A stretch of 62,522 nucleotides of DNA from Pseudomonadota bacterium (GCA_018240595.1 JAFEFL010000003.1:1-62522); one strand, 5' to 3'. Shown: positions 27,106 to 36,369, counted from the first letter of the stretch. Notes: generated by a model not told the origin, from the sequence alone. Program-made: numbers and translations.

Positions 27106-28314
27106 CTAAATCACCTCGCTCGCCCGCTTCAGGCCCAGGATCATCGATGTATTGAGCAGATGCGCGCGGGCCTTGTCGGGATCGGTGGCGACGGCGACCA
27201 TCTCCTCGAGGTGCCGGCGCTGAACGGCCGGATCACGCTCCTCCATCATCCGCTTGTTTCGGATCGACATCGCCTGCACCTGCTCGATCGTCGCGAAGCG
27301 GCGCTGGCGCGAGTAAAGGTCGAGCAGGTGTTCGCCTTCGCCGCGCCAATGACGGCCGAGCTTTTCGCAGAGGTTGACGGCATCGTGGATGCCGCTGTTC
27401 AGCCCGAAGCCGCCGAGCGGGTTGTTGAGATGGGCGGCGTCGCCGGCGAGCAGCACGCGGCCGCTGCGGAACGAGGCGGCGACGCGCTGGTGCACGCGGT
27501 AGGTGCTCTTGTAGCGGATGTCGTAGGCGCCGTGTTTTGGCAGCACGCGCTGCAGCGCCGCCTCGACGCGCTCTTCGGACAGCAGCACCTCGTCGGCTTC
27601 GTGCGGATTGACCGGGTAGGCAAGACGCCACAAGCCCGGCGGGCCGGCATCGGGCACCTTGAACAGGGCGCCGAATTCGACCGGGTCGGCGATGTAGCAG
27701 TTATAGGCAAAGCCGTGCGCGCCGAAGTCGTAGGGCGTCGAGGCGACGACGAACAGTTCCGGCCAGGTGAAGCCTTCGAACTCGACGCCGAGGCCCTTGC
27801 GCACGACGCTGCGGCCGCCATCGGCGCCGATCAGCCATGACGCCTCGAAACGCCGGTCGCCGGAAGGACCGCCGGTCGTCACCGTGACGCCGTCGGCGTG
27901 CCGGGTGAAGCCTTTGACCGAATGACCAAAGTGAATCTCTGCACCGCCTTCCTGTCGCAGTAGGTCGAGCTGGATCGGCGTCAGACGGTGTTGCTCGAGA
28001 TGCAGGCGATACGGGTAGGGCGTGACGTCGCGCAGCAGGTCGAGATCGAACTCGGCAACGAGATCGCCGGGGCGGTTGCGGATCTGCCAGTGGCGGACCT
28101 TGATGCCGCTCTCGTGCATCCGCTCGGTGATGCCGTAGGGCGCCATCATCTCGAGCGTCGGCGGATGGAACGAGCCGGCGCGCAGGTCGTGCGTCAGCGC
28201 CTCTTCGGCCTCGAGCAGCACGACGGGAATGTCCTGCGCGCGTAACGCCAGCGCGCACATCAGGCCGGTCGGGCCGGCGCCGGCGATGACAACGGGTTTA
28301 AGGGTGGTCATCAT
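27106..28314 (-). CDS. FAD-dependent aromatic monooxygenase (class A flavoprotein hydroxylase)
   Basis: The 402-residue enzyme has the three class A hydroxylase motifs: GxGxxG in VIAGAGPTGLMCALAL, the DG motif in LIGADGGRSVVRKGLG, and the GD motif in RVLLAGDAAHLNNPLGG. Such enzymes hydroxylate phenolic rings with NAD(P)H. Its place at the end of an aromatic-acid operon, after a 4-hydroxybenzoyl-CoA-type thioesterase, makes an aryl carboxylate substrate plausible (for example 4-hydroxybenzoate to protocatechuate). However the sequence is not PobA-like at the N terminus, so the substrate stays open. Met2 is an alternative start. A 47-bp palindrome separates it from the amidohydrolase. Confidence 0.83.
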   Translation of the reverse strand: MMTTLKPVVIAGAGPTGLMCALALRAQDIPVVLLEAEEALTHDLRAGSFHPPTLEMMAPYGITERMHESGIKVRHWQIRNRPGDLVAEFDLDLLRDVTPYPYRLHLEQHRLTPIQLDLLRQEGGAEIHFGHSVKGFTRHADGVTVTTGGPSGDRRFEASWLIGADGGRSVVRKGLGVEFEGFTWPELFVVASTPYDFGAHGFAYNCYIADPVEFGALFKVPDAGPPGLWRLAYPVNPHEADEVLLSEERVEAALQRVLPKHGAYDIRYKSTYRVHQRVAASFRSGRVLLAGDAAHLNNPLGGFGLNSGIHDAVNLCEKLGRHWRGEGEHLLDLYSRQRRFATIEQVQAMSIRNKRMMEERDPAVQRRHLEEMVAVATDPDKARAHLLNTSMILGLKRASEVI

Positions 28315-28320
28315 TGTTGG

Positions 28321-28367
28321 CGCATGACCTTTTCCGAAAACCGGTTTCCACTTTTCGGGGTCATGCG
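28321..28367. repeat. rhizobial extragenic palindrome with AAAACCGG core
   Basis: GCATGACC at the left and GGTCATGC at the right bound a near-palindrome with CCGAAAACCGG and CCACTTTTCGG. The sequence type is widespread between genes in Rhizobiales. Here it lies inside the operon, between the amidohydrolase and monooxygenase genes. A degenerate half copy is at 20908-20933. Confidence 0.7.
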
Positions 28368-28387
28368 CTGCCGGCGCTTCGGACCCT

Positions 28388-29404
28388 TTACTTCACCAGC
28401 TTCGTGCCGGTAATGCGCTCGAGATTGCCGTGCCAGATCGCTTCCTTGGTCGCCTTCGGCAGCTCGACTTCGTCGATGAACTTGATGGCGTCGCGCGTGT
28501 ACATCGTGCCCTTCTCCGGATCGAACGGGCAGTCCGAGGCGAACACGATCTTGTCGTGGTCGAAGAACGACAGGCCGATATCGATGCCGGCGCGCGAGGA
28601 GAAGGTCGCGGTGTCGGCATAGAAGCGGTGCTTGAAGTAATCGAGCGGGCGGTGCTTGAGCTCGCCGAGCAGCTTGCCGAGATCCTCGCCCGACGTTCGC
28701 GAGCCGAGCTGGTCCCAGCCGGGGCCGATGCGGCCTTCCAGCATCGGCACGATGCCGCCGAAGTGATGGGTGATGATGTTCAGCTTCGGATACTTGTCCA
28801 TCAGCTTGGAGAACACGAGCCGCGCCATCGCCGCCGCGGTTTCGTAGGACCAACCGAACGCCCACCAGATTTCGTATTTCGACGTCTTTTCGGTCGGATA
28901 GTCCGGGATGTTGGCGCCGCGCGCCGGATGCAGCCAGATCGGCTTGCCCAGCTTTTCCATCTCGGCGAAGAACGGCTCGAACTTCGGATCGTCGAGCGGC
29001 ACGCCGGCAACGTTGGTGTAGATCTGAACGCCGAGCGCGCCCATCTTGATGGCGCGCCGCGCCTCGGCGACGCCGGCGTCGGGCGAACCGAGCGCGCCCT
29101 GTGCGACCCAGCCCGGAAAATGATCACGGTTCTTGTCGATGAGCTCGACGAACTCGTCATTGATCAGCTTGGCGTATTCCTCGACCTTGGCGCCGTCGCC
29201 CTTGCACAGCACTTCGAGCGGCGGCATGCCATGCGACAGGATTTGCGCGTAGTCGGGGAAGGTGTCGACCACCTTCTTGCGGATATCGAGATCGTGGATG
29301 CTCGGCACTTCGCGCATGCGCTTGCCGATATCGGGAAGGCCGCTGTCGATCAGCACCTTGAAGAAACGGCTCGGCAAGAAGTGGGTATAGGCGTCGATAC
29401 GCAT
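28388..29404 (-). CDS. amidohydrolase-2 / ACMSD-type decarboxylase-like protein
   Basis: The 338-residue protein is of the amidohydrolase family that includes ACMSD, gamma-resorcylate and 5-carboxyvanillate decarboxylases. Metal-site residues are His8 in YTHFLP, His159 in WLHPA, His213 in ITHHFGG and Asp291 in FASDCPFDPEKG. The usual first histidine of the H-x-H pair is replaced by Tyr6. GAGGGAA lies before the ATG at 29404; an upstream in-frame extension overlaps the thioesterase and is rejected. In this operon a ring-decarboxylating or ring-fission-product-hydrolysing role is likely, but unproven. Confidence 0.82.
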   Translation of the reverse strand: MRIDAYTHFLPSRFFKVLIDSGLPDIGKRMREVPSIHDLDIRKKVVDTFPDYAQILSHGMPPLEVLCKGDGAKVEEYAKLINDEFVELIDKNRDHFPGWVAQGALGSPDAGVAEARRAIKMGALGVQIYTNVAGVPLDDPKFEPFFAEMEKLGKPIWLHPARGANIPDYPTEKTSKYEIWWAFGWSYETAAAMARLVFSKLMDKYPKLNIITHHFGGIVPMLEGRIGPGWDQLGSRTSGEDLGKLLGELKHRPLDYFKHRFYADTATFSSRAGIDIGLSFFDHDKIVFASDCPFDPEKGTMYTRDAIKFIDEVELPKATKEAIWHGNLERITGTKLVK

Positions 29405-29421
29405 GGCGATCTTCCCTCGTG

Positions 29422-29447
29422 CCGCAATCCGGAGTTTCGGATTGCGG
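29422..29447 (-). promoter_or_regulatory. intra-operon hairpin before the amidohydrolase ribosome site
   Basis: CCGCAATCCG (29422-29431) and CGGATTGCGG (29438-29447) form a perfect 10-bp stem with a 6-nt loop in the 146-bp gap between the thioesterase and amidohydrolase genes. The Shine-Dalgarno sequence of the amidohydrolase begins about four bases after it. There is no T-run, so mRNA processing or stability is more likely than termination. Confidence 0.5.
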
Positions 29448-29550
29448 AATATTATTGATGGCTTAGGCGACGGTTCTACGCGAGCGCGCAAGGCGTGACA
29501 ACGCTGCGCCGCGCTGGCGGCCCATGCGCTTTGATCGCTGGCGGAACGCG

Positions 29551-29961
29551 CTAGCCGAACTTGGCCAATACCGTGTCGGGCACCGGGTGGGACTTGAGCT
29601 GCCCACCTTCGCCCCGCACTGTCCACACCCGCTTCTCGTTGGCCTCGACGCAGGTCTCGCCCTTCAGCGTGATCGCGTGGCTCACTTCGAAGGAAGTGCG
29701 GCCGAACGTGATGGTGCTGGCGATAAGGCAGTCGTCGCCGAACCGCGTCGGCTTGAGGAACCGGGCCTGGGTCTTGAGCAGCGGCCAGCCGGCGAATTCC
29801 AGCGTCCGGAACATCTCGTATTTGGTGATGCCGAGCGCGGCCTCGAACAGCATTTCGATCGAGTGGTCGAAGAAGCGGAAATAGTTGGGATAGAATATGA
29901 TGCCGGCGGGGTCGCAGTCGCCCCATTCGATGCGCAGGTTTCGCGTGTTGGTGTAGGCCAT
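29551..29961 (-). CDS. 4-hydroxybenzoyl-CoA-type acyl-CoA thioesterase
   Basis: The 136-residue hot-dog protein contains EWGDCDPAGIIFYPNYFRFF, the signature of the Pseudomonas 4-hydroxybenzoyl-CoA thioesterase type, with the catalytic Asp17. It would release a free aromatic acid from its CoA thioester after side-chain shortening. Length fits the family. It lies nine bases after the methyltransferase gene in the catabolic operon, downstream of thiolase and ligases, which makes an aroyl-CoA substrate the natural reading. Confidence 0.88.
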   Translation of the reverse strand: MAYTNTRNLRIEWGDCDPAGIIFYPNYFRFFDHSIEMLFEAALGITKYEMFRTLEFAGWPLLKTQARFLKPTRFGDDCLIASTITFGRTSFEVSHAITLKGETCVEANEKRVWTVRGEGGQLKSHPVPDTVLAKFG

Positions 29962-29970
29962 GGAGGATTC

Positions 29971-30585
29971 CTAGCGGTCTTCGGCGCGCCGCGCCAGCCA
30001 GACCGAGCGGCCGCCGCAATCGGCATCGTTCATCCGCGCATCGACGACGGTAAAGCCATTGGCGGCGAGCAACGCCCGGTATTCCTCCGGGGCGAGGCTG
30101 GCGTGATAGAGCGGCTCGCCGTGCAACTCGCCGATGGCTTCGCCGTGGGCCGGCCCGCTGGTGAACATCAAAGGCGCCCCGGGCAGGCCGTGCGCCGCGA
30201 AGAGCGGAAACATGCGGCGCTGGTCGTCGTAAGTCAGATGGAAGAACGAGTCCCAGGCGAGGACGCCGCCGAAGCGCCGGCCGAGGTCGAGCGTGCGCAT
30301 GTCGGCGACGCGCCAGTCCTGCCCCGGGAAGTCATTGCGGCACAGCGAAATCATGGTCGGCGATGAATCGACACCGGTGACGGCGCGGCCTCGCCCGATC
30401 AGATAGGCGGCGATCGGCCGGCCGAAGCCGCAGCCGAGATCGAGAACGGCGCCGCCGTCGGGCACAAATGACAGAAAGCGATCGAGCCAGCCCTGCTCGA
30501 TCAGATAGGTCTGCCTGCGCCGGTCGGCCGCCCAGTCATGCGCCTTGCGCTCGTAGAGACCGACGATGTTGTCGGCATCCGACAT
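29971..30585 (-). CDS. class I SAM-dependent methyltransferase
   Basis: The 204-residue protein has the SAM-binding motif I in AVLDLGCGFGRPIAAYL, an acidic post-I residue in VTGVDSSPTM and motif II-like VADMRTLDLGRRFGGVLAW. It resembles small-molecule methyltransferases with a compact cap. Within the operon it is only six bases from the SDR gene, so it is certainly co-expressed. It may methylate a pathway intermediate or by-product; nothing in the sequence tells which. Confidence 0.75.
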   Translation of the reverse strand: MSDADNIVGLYERKAHDWAADRRRQTYLIEQGWLDRFLSFVPDGGAVLDLGCGFGRPIAAYLIGRGRAVTGVDSSPTMISLCRNDFPGQDWRVADMRTLDLGRRFGGVLAWDSFFHLTYDDQRRMFPLFAAHGLPGAPLMFTSGPAHGEAIGELHGEPLYHASLAPEEYRALLAANGFTVVDARMNDADCGGRSVWLARRAEDR

Positions 30586-30591
30586 CTTTTG

Positions 30592-31353
30592 TCAGCGGGG
30601 AGCCATGCGCAGCGCGCCGTCGATGCGGATGACTTCGCCGTTGAGATAGCCGTTCTCGACGATGTGCAGCGCGAGCTTGGCGAACTCGGCCGGCTCACCG
30701 AGCCGCTTGGGGAACGGCACCGAAGCGCCGAGCGAATCCTGCGCTTCCTGCGGCAGGCCTTTCAGCATCGGCGTGCCGAAAATGCCCGGCGCGATGGCGC
30801 AAACGCGGATGCCGAACTGCGCGAACTCGCGCGCCGCCGGCAGCGTCAGCGCCGCGACCGCGCCCTTGGACGACGAATAGGCCGACTGGCCGATCTGGCC
30901 TTCGAAGGCCGCGACCGACGCCGTCGAGATGATGACGCCGCGGTCGCCGCCCGGCAGCGGCTCGACGCTCTGCATGTTGGCGGCAACGAGCCGCATCATG
31001 TTGAAGGTGCCGATCAGGTTGATCTTGATGACGCGCTCATAGTCGGCGAGCGGCATCGGGCCATCCTTGCCGACGATGCGCTTGGCCGGGCCGATGCCGG
31101 CGCAATTGACCAGCACGCGCGCCGCGCCATGCACGGTGGCCGCGGCGTCGATCGCCGCCTTGGCGCCGGTGTCCGACGACACATCGCAGGCAAAGGCAAT
31201 GCCGCCGATCTCGGTCGCGACGTCGTTGGCGGCCTTCTCGTTGAGATCGAATACCGCGACCTTGGCGCCCGCCGCGGCCAGCGCTCGCGCGGTGGCGGCT
31301 CCCAAACCCGACGCGCCGCCGGTGACGATCGCGGCCTGTCCTTTGATGTCCAT
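30592..31353 (-). CDS. short-chain dehydrogenase, 3-hydroxyacyl-CoA dehydrogenase (HSD17B10-like)
   Basis: The 253-residue SDR has TGGASGLG (11-18) for NAD binding, Asp36 in VFDLNEKAA favouring NAD, and the catalytic Ser146/Tyr159/Lys163 set in [35 protein letters not shown] and [15 protein letters not shown] are typical of the type II 3-hydroxyacyl-CoA dehydrogenase group. Between a thiolase and a thioesterase gene it would carry out the third step of a beta-oxidation round on an aryl-hydroxypropanoyl-CoA. Confidence 0.85.
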   Translation of the reverse strand: MDIKGQAAIVTGGASGLGAATARALAAAGAKVAVFDLNEKAANDVATEIGGIAFACDVSSDTGAKAAIDAAATVHGAARVLVNCAGIGPAKRIVGKDGPMPLADYERVIKINLIGTFNMMRLVAANMQSVEPLPGGDRGVIISTASVAAFEGQIGQSAYSSSKGAVAALTLPAAREFAQFGIRVCAIAPGIFGTPMLKGLPQEAQDSLGASVPFPKRLGEPAEFAKLALHIVENGYLNGEVIRIDGALRMAPR

Positions 31354-31369
31354 AAGGTACGTCCTTTGC

Positions 31370-32614
31370 TTAGTGCTTGGCGTCCGGGTTCTCGATCAGC
31401 AACGCAATGCCCTGGCCGCCGCCGATGCAGGCCGACGAGATACCATAACGTAGGCCGGACCGCTTCAATTCGCGCGCCAAAGTCAGCGTCAGGCGGATAC
31501 CGGTGGCGCCGAGGGGATGGCCGATGGCGATGGCGCCGCCATTGACGTTGAGCTTGTCTTCGTCGAGGCCGAGCGCGCGGGCGCAGGCCATGACCTGCGC
31601 ACCGAAGGCTTCGTTGATCTCGAAGCGGCCGATGTCCTCGAGCTTGAGGCCGGCGCGTTCGACCACGGCCTTGATCGCCGGCACCGGTCCGATGCCCATG
31701 ATTTCCGGCGGCACTCCGACCGCGGCGCTGGCGACGATGCGGGCCAGCGGCTTCTTGCCGTTCTTGTCGGCATAGGCCTTCGACGACACCAGCACGGCCG
31801 CGGCGCCATCGACGATGGCCGAGGAATTGCCGCCGGTCTGCACGCCGCCGAAGGCCGGCTTGATCTTGGCGAGCTGCTCGACCGTCGAATGCCGCACATG
31901 CGTGTCGGCCGTGACGTCGTCCTTCACGCGGATGCCGCGGGCGTTCATGCCGTCGGCCTCGAACTTCTCGGTGGTCACCGGCGCGATCTCGCCGGCGCGG
32001 AAGTCGGCCGCCTTCACCGCGCGCTCGAAGGAGCGTGAGGCGTAGGCGTCCACTTGGGCACGGGTGATCTGATACTGCTTGGCAAGGTTCTCCGCGGTGT
32101 CGCCCATGGTGCAGTTGACGCCCGGATCCATCAGGGCTTCCCACAGGAAGTCCTTGAACTCGACCTGGCCCATGCGGAAGCCGCCGCGGCTGGTGTAGGA
32201 CGCCACCGGATTGCGGCTCATCGACTCGGCGCCGACGCACAGCGCCAGATCGGCGCGCTTGAGCGACGTGGCATCGGACGCTTGCGCGATCACCTCGATG
32301 CCGGTGCCGCAAACGCGCTGCACCAGATGCGCCGGCACCTCCTGCGGCACGCCCGCATAAAGCCCGACATGGCGCGGCAGCATGTAGGCGTCGAAACTCG
32401 CCTGCGCCATGCTGCCGGCAATCACGGTGCCGACGTCTCTGGCCGATACGCCTGACTTCTTGATGGCCTCGCGCGCCGCCTTGATGCCGAGATCGATCGG
32501 CGAGATCGGCGCCAGCGCGCCGTTGTAATCGACGAACGGGGTGCGAGCGCCGTCGATCAGCCAGGCGTCCTCGAAGGTGGCGCCGATGCCGGGGATCTTG
32601 TCAGTCACGATCAC
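31370..32614 (-). CDS. acetyl-CoA acyltransferase (thiolase II family)
   Basis: The 414-residue thiolase has the nucleophilic Cys102 in LVQRVCGTGIEV, the histidine motif in NGGAIAIGHPLGATG, and the second cysteine in SSACIGGGQGIALL. It is of the degradative type and would cleave a 3-ketoacyl-CoA to acetyl-CoA and a shortened acyl-CoA. The product in this operon would be an aroyl-CoA. It lies six bases from the ligase gene and 16 from the SDR gene. It differs from the pcaF thiolase at 39230, so the window holds two thiolases with separate roles. Confidence 0.9.
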   Translation of the reverse strand: MIVTDKIPGIGATFEDAWLIDGARTPFVDYNGALAPISPIDLGIKAAREAIKKSGVSARDVGTVIAGSMAQASFDAYMLPRHVGLYAGVPQEVPAHLVQRVCGTGIEVIAQASDATSLKRADLALCVGAESMSRNPVASYTSRGGFRMGQVEFKDFLWEALMDPGVNCTMGDTAENLAKQYQITRAQVDAYASRSFERAVKAADFRAGEIAPVTTEKFEADGMNARGIRVKDDVTADTHVRHSTVEQLAKIKPAFGGVQTGGNSSAIVDGAAAVLVSSKAYADKNGKKPLARIVASAAVGVPPEIMGIGPVPAIKAVVERAGLKLEDIGRFEINEAFGAQVMACARALGLDEDKLNVNGGAIAIGHPLGATGIRLTLTLARELKRSGLRYGISSACIGGGQGIALLIENPDAKH

Positions 32615-32620
32615 TCTCCA

Positions 32621-34474
32621 TCACAAACGGATCACGCGCGGCGACACCGCGTCGGCGTAAAGTTCCTCGACCAGCGCGGCGCGGTTCTTGAGCACGGTGC
32701 GCTGGTTGATCGAGCCCTTGTCGGTCATCTCGCCTTTGTCCATCGACGGCGGCTCGGTCATCAGCATGATGCGCGTGACGCGGTTCGACGACCCGGTCGA
32801 GGCCGCCGCCATCCGGGCGAGCAGCGTCGCGAACTGTTGCTGCACGTCGTAGTGCTGCACGATCTGTTCGGCCGGGCTGTCCGGCGCGCGATGCAGGATC
32901 TTGCGGCAGGCGTCGACGTCGGGGAACACCAGCGCGGCGATATAATCGCGGTCGAGGCCCGCGAACACGACGTCGCGCACCAGCGGCTTGAAGGCGTCAA
33001 TGAACTGCGCGCGCAAGGGACCGACATTGACCCAGGTGCCGGACGACAGCTTGAAGTCCTCGGCGATGCGGCCGTCGAACAGCAGGCCCTGCTCCGGATG
33101 GTCCGGATCGGCAAACTTGAAGGTGTCGCCGAGCTTGTAGAAGCCTTCGTCGTCGAAGGCCTTGCTGGTGTATTCCGGCTGCCGCCAATAGCCCGGCGTG
33201 ATATTCGGCCCGCGCACGCGCGCTTCCAGCTTGCCTTCGGACGGCACCAGCTTGAGTTCGAGCCCGGCGGCGGGCAGGCCCATATTGGTCGAGTTGGGAT
33301 GATAGAAGGTGCGGGCCAGCGCGCAGGGCGCGGTTTCGGTGGCGCCGAAGCCGGTGAGGAATTGCACGCGCTCGCCGCAAGTCTCCACTGCGAGCTGGTT
33401 GATCTCGTCGAACACATGTTGCGCGAGGCCGGCGCCGGCGAACCACAGCACCTTCACCTTGGAGAAGAACTTGCGGCGCAGCTCGGCGTCGGCGCGTAAG
33501 TGCGGCAGCAGCGCCTCGTAGCCTTTCGGCACGGTGAAATACCAGGTCGAGGCGATGTCGCGCAGATTGCGCACCGTTTCCTCGATGGCGCCGGGCAGCG
33601 GCTTGCCTTCGTCGATGTAGAAGGTGCCGCCGTTGTAAAGCACTAAGCCGACGTCGTGGTTGCCGCCGGCGGTGTGATGCCACGGCGCCCAATCGAGAAT
33701 CACCGGCGGCTCATCCTGGAAGAAGGCGAGTGCCTGGCGCAGCATCACCTGATTGGCGCACCACATGCGCTGCGTGTTGATCACGCATTTGGGGGTGCCG
33801 GTGGAGCCGGAGGTGAAGAGGAACTTGGCGATGGTGTCGGGGCCGACCTTGTCGTTCGCGGCATCGACAGCGGCGCCGGGTTCGGCCGACAGATCGGCGA
33901 ACGACATCGTGCGGCCTTCGATCGGATTGCGTGCGACGACGACCGGCACATCCTTCGGCACGATATCGTTGATGGCGCGGGCAAAGGCCTTGCCGTCGGC
34001 GGCAAAGACCAGCCCTGGCGTGATCAGGTCGAAGATCGCCTTCAGCCGCGCGAAGTCCTGACTGACCAGCGAATAGGCCGGCGAGATCGGTGCGTAAGCG
34101 ACGCCGATATAAACCGCGGCAAGGCCGAGCATGGCGTGCTCGAGATCGTTGCCGGACAGGATGACGATCGGCCGATCGGCGGACAGGTTGTATTTGAGCA
34201 GCGCCGTGCCGATGCGGCGGGCGTGGTCGAGCGCCTGCGCGTAGGTGATGGTGCGCCAGCTCTCGCCGTCACGCTGCGCCATGAAGACGCGGTCCGGCGC
34301 GTGCTTCGCCCAGTATTCGAGGCGCTCGGTCAGTTTCGTCGGATAGGGCCCGAGCGGCTCGGGCGAGCGCAGCAGCAGCGCGCCGTCGGGGCGCGTTTCG
34401 ATATCGACTTCCTGCGGGCCGAGCCGCACCGGCCGGAACGGGGCCTGCTGCAATGTTGATGCGTTGTCGTTCAT
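32621..34474 (-). CDS. feruloyl-CoA synthase-like acyl-CoA ligase (second of a tandem pair)
   Basis: The 617-residue AMP-forming ligase shows the P-loop-like motif LFTSGSTGTPKCVINT, the A5-type region GFGATETAP, and the C-terminal catalytic lysine in MTDKGSINQR. The overall length and opening block (RPVRLGPQEVDIETRPDG) fit the feruloyl-CoA synthase group. The glycine after the P-loop lysine is cysteine here, unlike its neighbour. It would activate a hydroxycinnamate or related aromatic acid with ATP and CoA. The ATG at 34474 lies ten bases after the upstream ligase; the longer frame overlaps that gene. Confidence 0.87.
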   Translation of the reverse strand: MNDNASTLQQAPFRPVRLGPQEVDIETRPDGALLLRSPEPLGPYPTKLTERLEYWAKHAPDRVFMAQRDGESWRTITYAQALDHARRIGTALLKYNLSADRPIVILSGNDLEHAMLGLAAVYIGVAYAPISPAYSLVSQDFARLKAIFDLITPGLVFAADGKAFARAINDIVPKDVPVVVARNPIEGRTMSFADLSAEPGAAVDAANDKVGPDTIAKFLFTSGSTGTPKCVINTQRMWCANQVMLRQALAFFQDEPPVILDWAPWHHTAGGNHDVGLVLYNGGTFYIDEGKPLPGAIEETVRNLRDIASTWYFTVPKGYEALLPHLRADAELRRKFFSKVKVLWFAGAGLAQHVFDEINQLAVETCGERVQFLTGFGATETAPCALARTFYHPNSTNMGLPAAGLELKLVPSEGKLEARVRGPNITPGYWRQPEYTSKAFDDEGFYKLGDTFKFADPDHPEQGLLFDGRIAEDFKLSSGTWVNVGPLRAQFIDAFKPLVRDVVFAGLDRDYIAALVFPDVDACRKILHRAPDSPAEQIVQHYDVQQQFATLLARMAAASTGSSNRVTRIMLMTEPPSMDKGEMTDKGSINQRTVLKNRAALVEELYADAVSPRVIRL

Positions 34475-34484
34475 TCTGGCCCGT

Positions 34485-36359
34485 TCAACTGTCGCTGCGG
34501 ATGACGTTCGGCGACGGCGGTGCGTCGGCGTATAACTCATCGACCAGCGCGGCGCGGCTCGCCAGCACAGCGCGCTGGTTGATCGAACCCTTGTCGGTAG
34601 CCTCGCCCTTGTCGAGTGACGGCGGCTCGGCCATCAGGACCAGGCGCTCGACGCGCGTCGACGAGCCCTTGGCCTCCGCCGCCAGCGTGAACAATCGCTC
34701 GGCGAACAGCAGGCGCACCGTCGGCGCGGCGATGATGTCGGCCGCCGTCGCCTCGAGGCCGAGGCCGGCGAGCTTGCGGCAGGCTTCGATATCGGGAAAC
34801 ACCAGCGCGCCGATGAAGTCGCGGTCGGCGCCGGCCAGCACGACATCGCGCACATAAGGCGCAAAGTGATCGATGAAGCGGCCGCGCAGCGGGCCGACGC
34901 TGACCCAGGTTCCGGTCGACAGCTTGTAGTCTTCGGCGATGCGGCCGTCGAAGATCAGGCCCTTGCCCGGATCGTTCGGGTCGGCGAATTTCAGCGCGTC
35001 GCCGATCTTGTAGAAGCCTTCCTCGTCGAAAGCGCCTTGCGTGTGGCTGTCCTGCCGCCAGTAGCCGGGCGTGATGTGCGGCCCGCGCAGTCGCGCCTCG
35101 AGCTTGCCGGCATTCGGCACCAGCTTGAGCTCGACGCCGCTGCACGGCAGGCCGATATTGCCAGGCCGGCCGAAATCCCACGTGCAGGCGAGTGCCGCAG
35201 GAGCGGTTTCGGTCGAGCCGAGCGACGAGAGGAAGATGACGCGCTCGCCGGTCGTCTCGACCGCGATCTCGTTCATCTCGTCGTAGGTCGCCTGGTTCAG
35301 CCCGGCGCCAGCGTAGAACAGTACGTTCAGCCGGCTGAAGAAGTTGCGGCGCAAGGTTTCGTCGGCGCGGAAATGCGGGATCAGCGCCTCGTAGCCCTTC
35401 GGCACATTGAAATAGATAGTCGGCGCGATGTCGCGCAGATTGCGCGCGGTCTTCGGCACGCCGGGCGGGGTCGGGTTGCCGTCGTCGATGTAGAACGAGC
35501 CGCCATTGACCAGGACGAGATTGAAGTTGTGGTTGGAGCCGAAAGTATGGCTCCACGGCAGCCAGTCGACGATGATCGGCGGCTCGTCTTTGACGAAAGC
35601 CAGGCTGCCGCGCAGCATGGCCTGGTTGGCATTGAGCATGCGGTGGGTGTTGATGACGCCCTTCGGCGTTCCGGTCGAGCCCGAGGTGAAAAGGAACTTG
35701 GCGATGGTGTCGGGCCCGACCTGCGCGCGCGCCGCGGCGACGCCGCTCGCATCGTCGGCGCCGATCAGATCGGCGAACATGGTCGTCTTCCGGTCGCCGA
35801 GCGGATTTCGCGTCACCACCAGTTCGATCTCGTCCGGCACGGTGGCGTAGAGCGCCTTGCCGAAGGCAAGTCCATCGGACGCGAACACCATGCCGGGCGT
35901 CAGCAGGTCGACGATCATCCGCAGCTTGCCGAAATCGCTCGACATCAGCGAATAGGCCGGCGACACCGGCGCATAGGGAATGCCGGCATACATCGCGGCC
36001 AGCGCCAGCAGGGCGTGTTCGATATCGTTGCCGGACAGAATGACGATCGGCCGCTCCTTCGACAGGCCACGCCGCAGCAGGGCTGCGGCGATGCGGCGCA
36101 CTGTGTCGAGCACTTCGGCGTAAGTCAGCTTCCGCCAGTTGCCGTCGGCATCGCGCTGCGCGAGATAGACGCGGTCCGGCGCGACGCGCGCCCAGTGCTC
36201 CAGCGGCTCGGCGATGCTGTCGTGATACGGCTCGAGCGGCTGCGCGCTGCGCAGATAGATCGTGCCGTCCGGCCGCTGGTCCAAGACGGCGTCGAGCGCG
36301 CCGAGTCTGACGCTACGCAGCGGCGCTGACGGAGAGGCGAGGGACCGGTTAACCTGCAT
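34485..36359 (-). CDS. feruloyl-CoA synthase-like acyl-CoA ligase (first of a tandem pair)
   Basis: The 624-residue ligase is a clear paralogue of the next gene. It has the canonical LFTSGSTGTPKGVINT motif, LGSTETAPAAL and the catalytic lysine in ATDKGSINQR. Its opening VRLGALDAVLDQRPDG and PDRVYLAQRDADGNWRKLT match the other copy through most of its length. Tandem ligases suggest divided substrate ranges, for example coumarate versus ferulate. It begins ten bases after the crotonase gene. Assignment to hydroxycinnamates is by family and context. Confidence 0.88.
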   Translation of the reverse strand: MQVNRSLASPSAPLRSVRLGALDAVLDQRPDGTIYLRSAQPLEPYHDSIAEPLEHWARVAPDRVYLAQRDADGNWRKLTYAEVLDTVRRIAAALLRRGLSKERPIVILSGNDIEHALLALAAMYAGIPYAPVSPAYSLMSSDFGKLRMIVDLLTPGMVFASDGLAFGKALYATVPDEIELVVTRNPLGDRKTTMFADLIGADDASGVAAARAQVGPDTIAKFLFTSGSTGTPKGVINTHRMLNANQAMLRGSLAFVKDEPPIIVDWLPWSHTFGSNHNFNLVLVNGGSFYIDDGNPTPPGVPKTARNLRDIAPTIYFNVPKGYEALIPHFRADETLRRNFFSRLNVLFYAGAGLNQATYDEMNEIAVETTGERVIFLSSLGSTETAPAALACTWDFGRPGNIGLPCSGVELKLVPNAGKLEARLRGPHITPGYWRQDSHTQGAFDEEGFYKIGDALKFADPNDPGKGLIFDGRIAEDYKLSTGTWVSVGPLRGRFIDHFAPYVRDVVLAGADRDFIGALVFPDIEACRKLAGLGLEATAADIIAAPTVRLLFAERLFTLAAEAKGSSTRVERLVLMAEPPSLDKGEATDKGSINQRAVLASRAALVDELYADAPPSPNVIRSDS

Positions 36360-36369
36360 CGCTGGTCCT

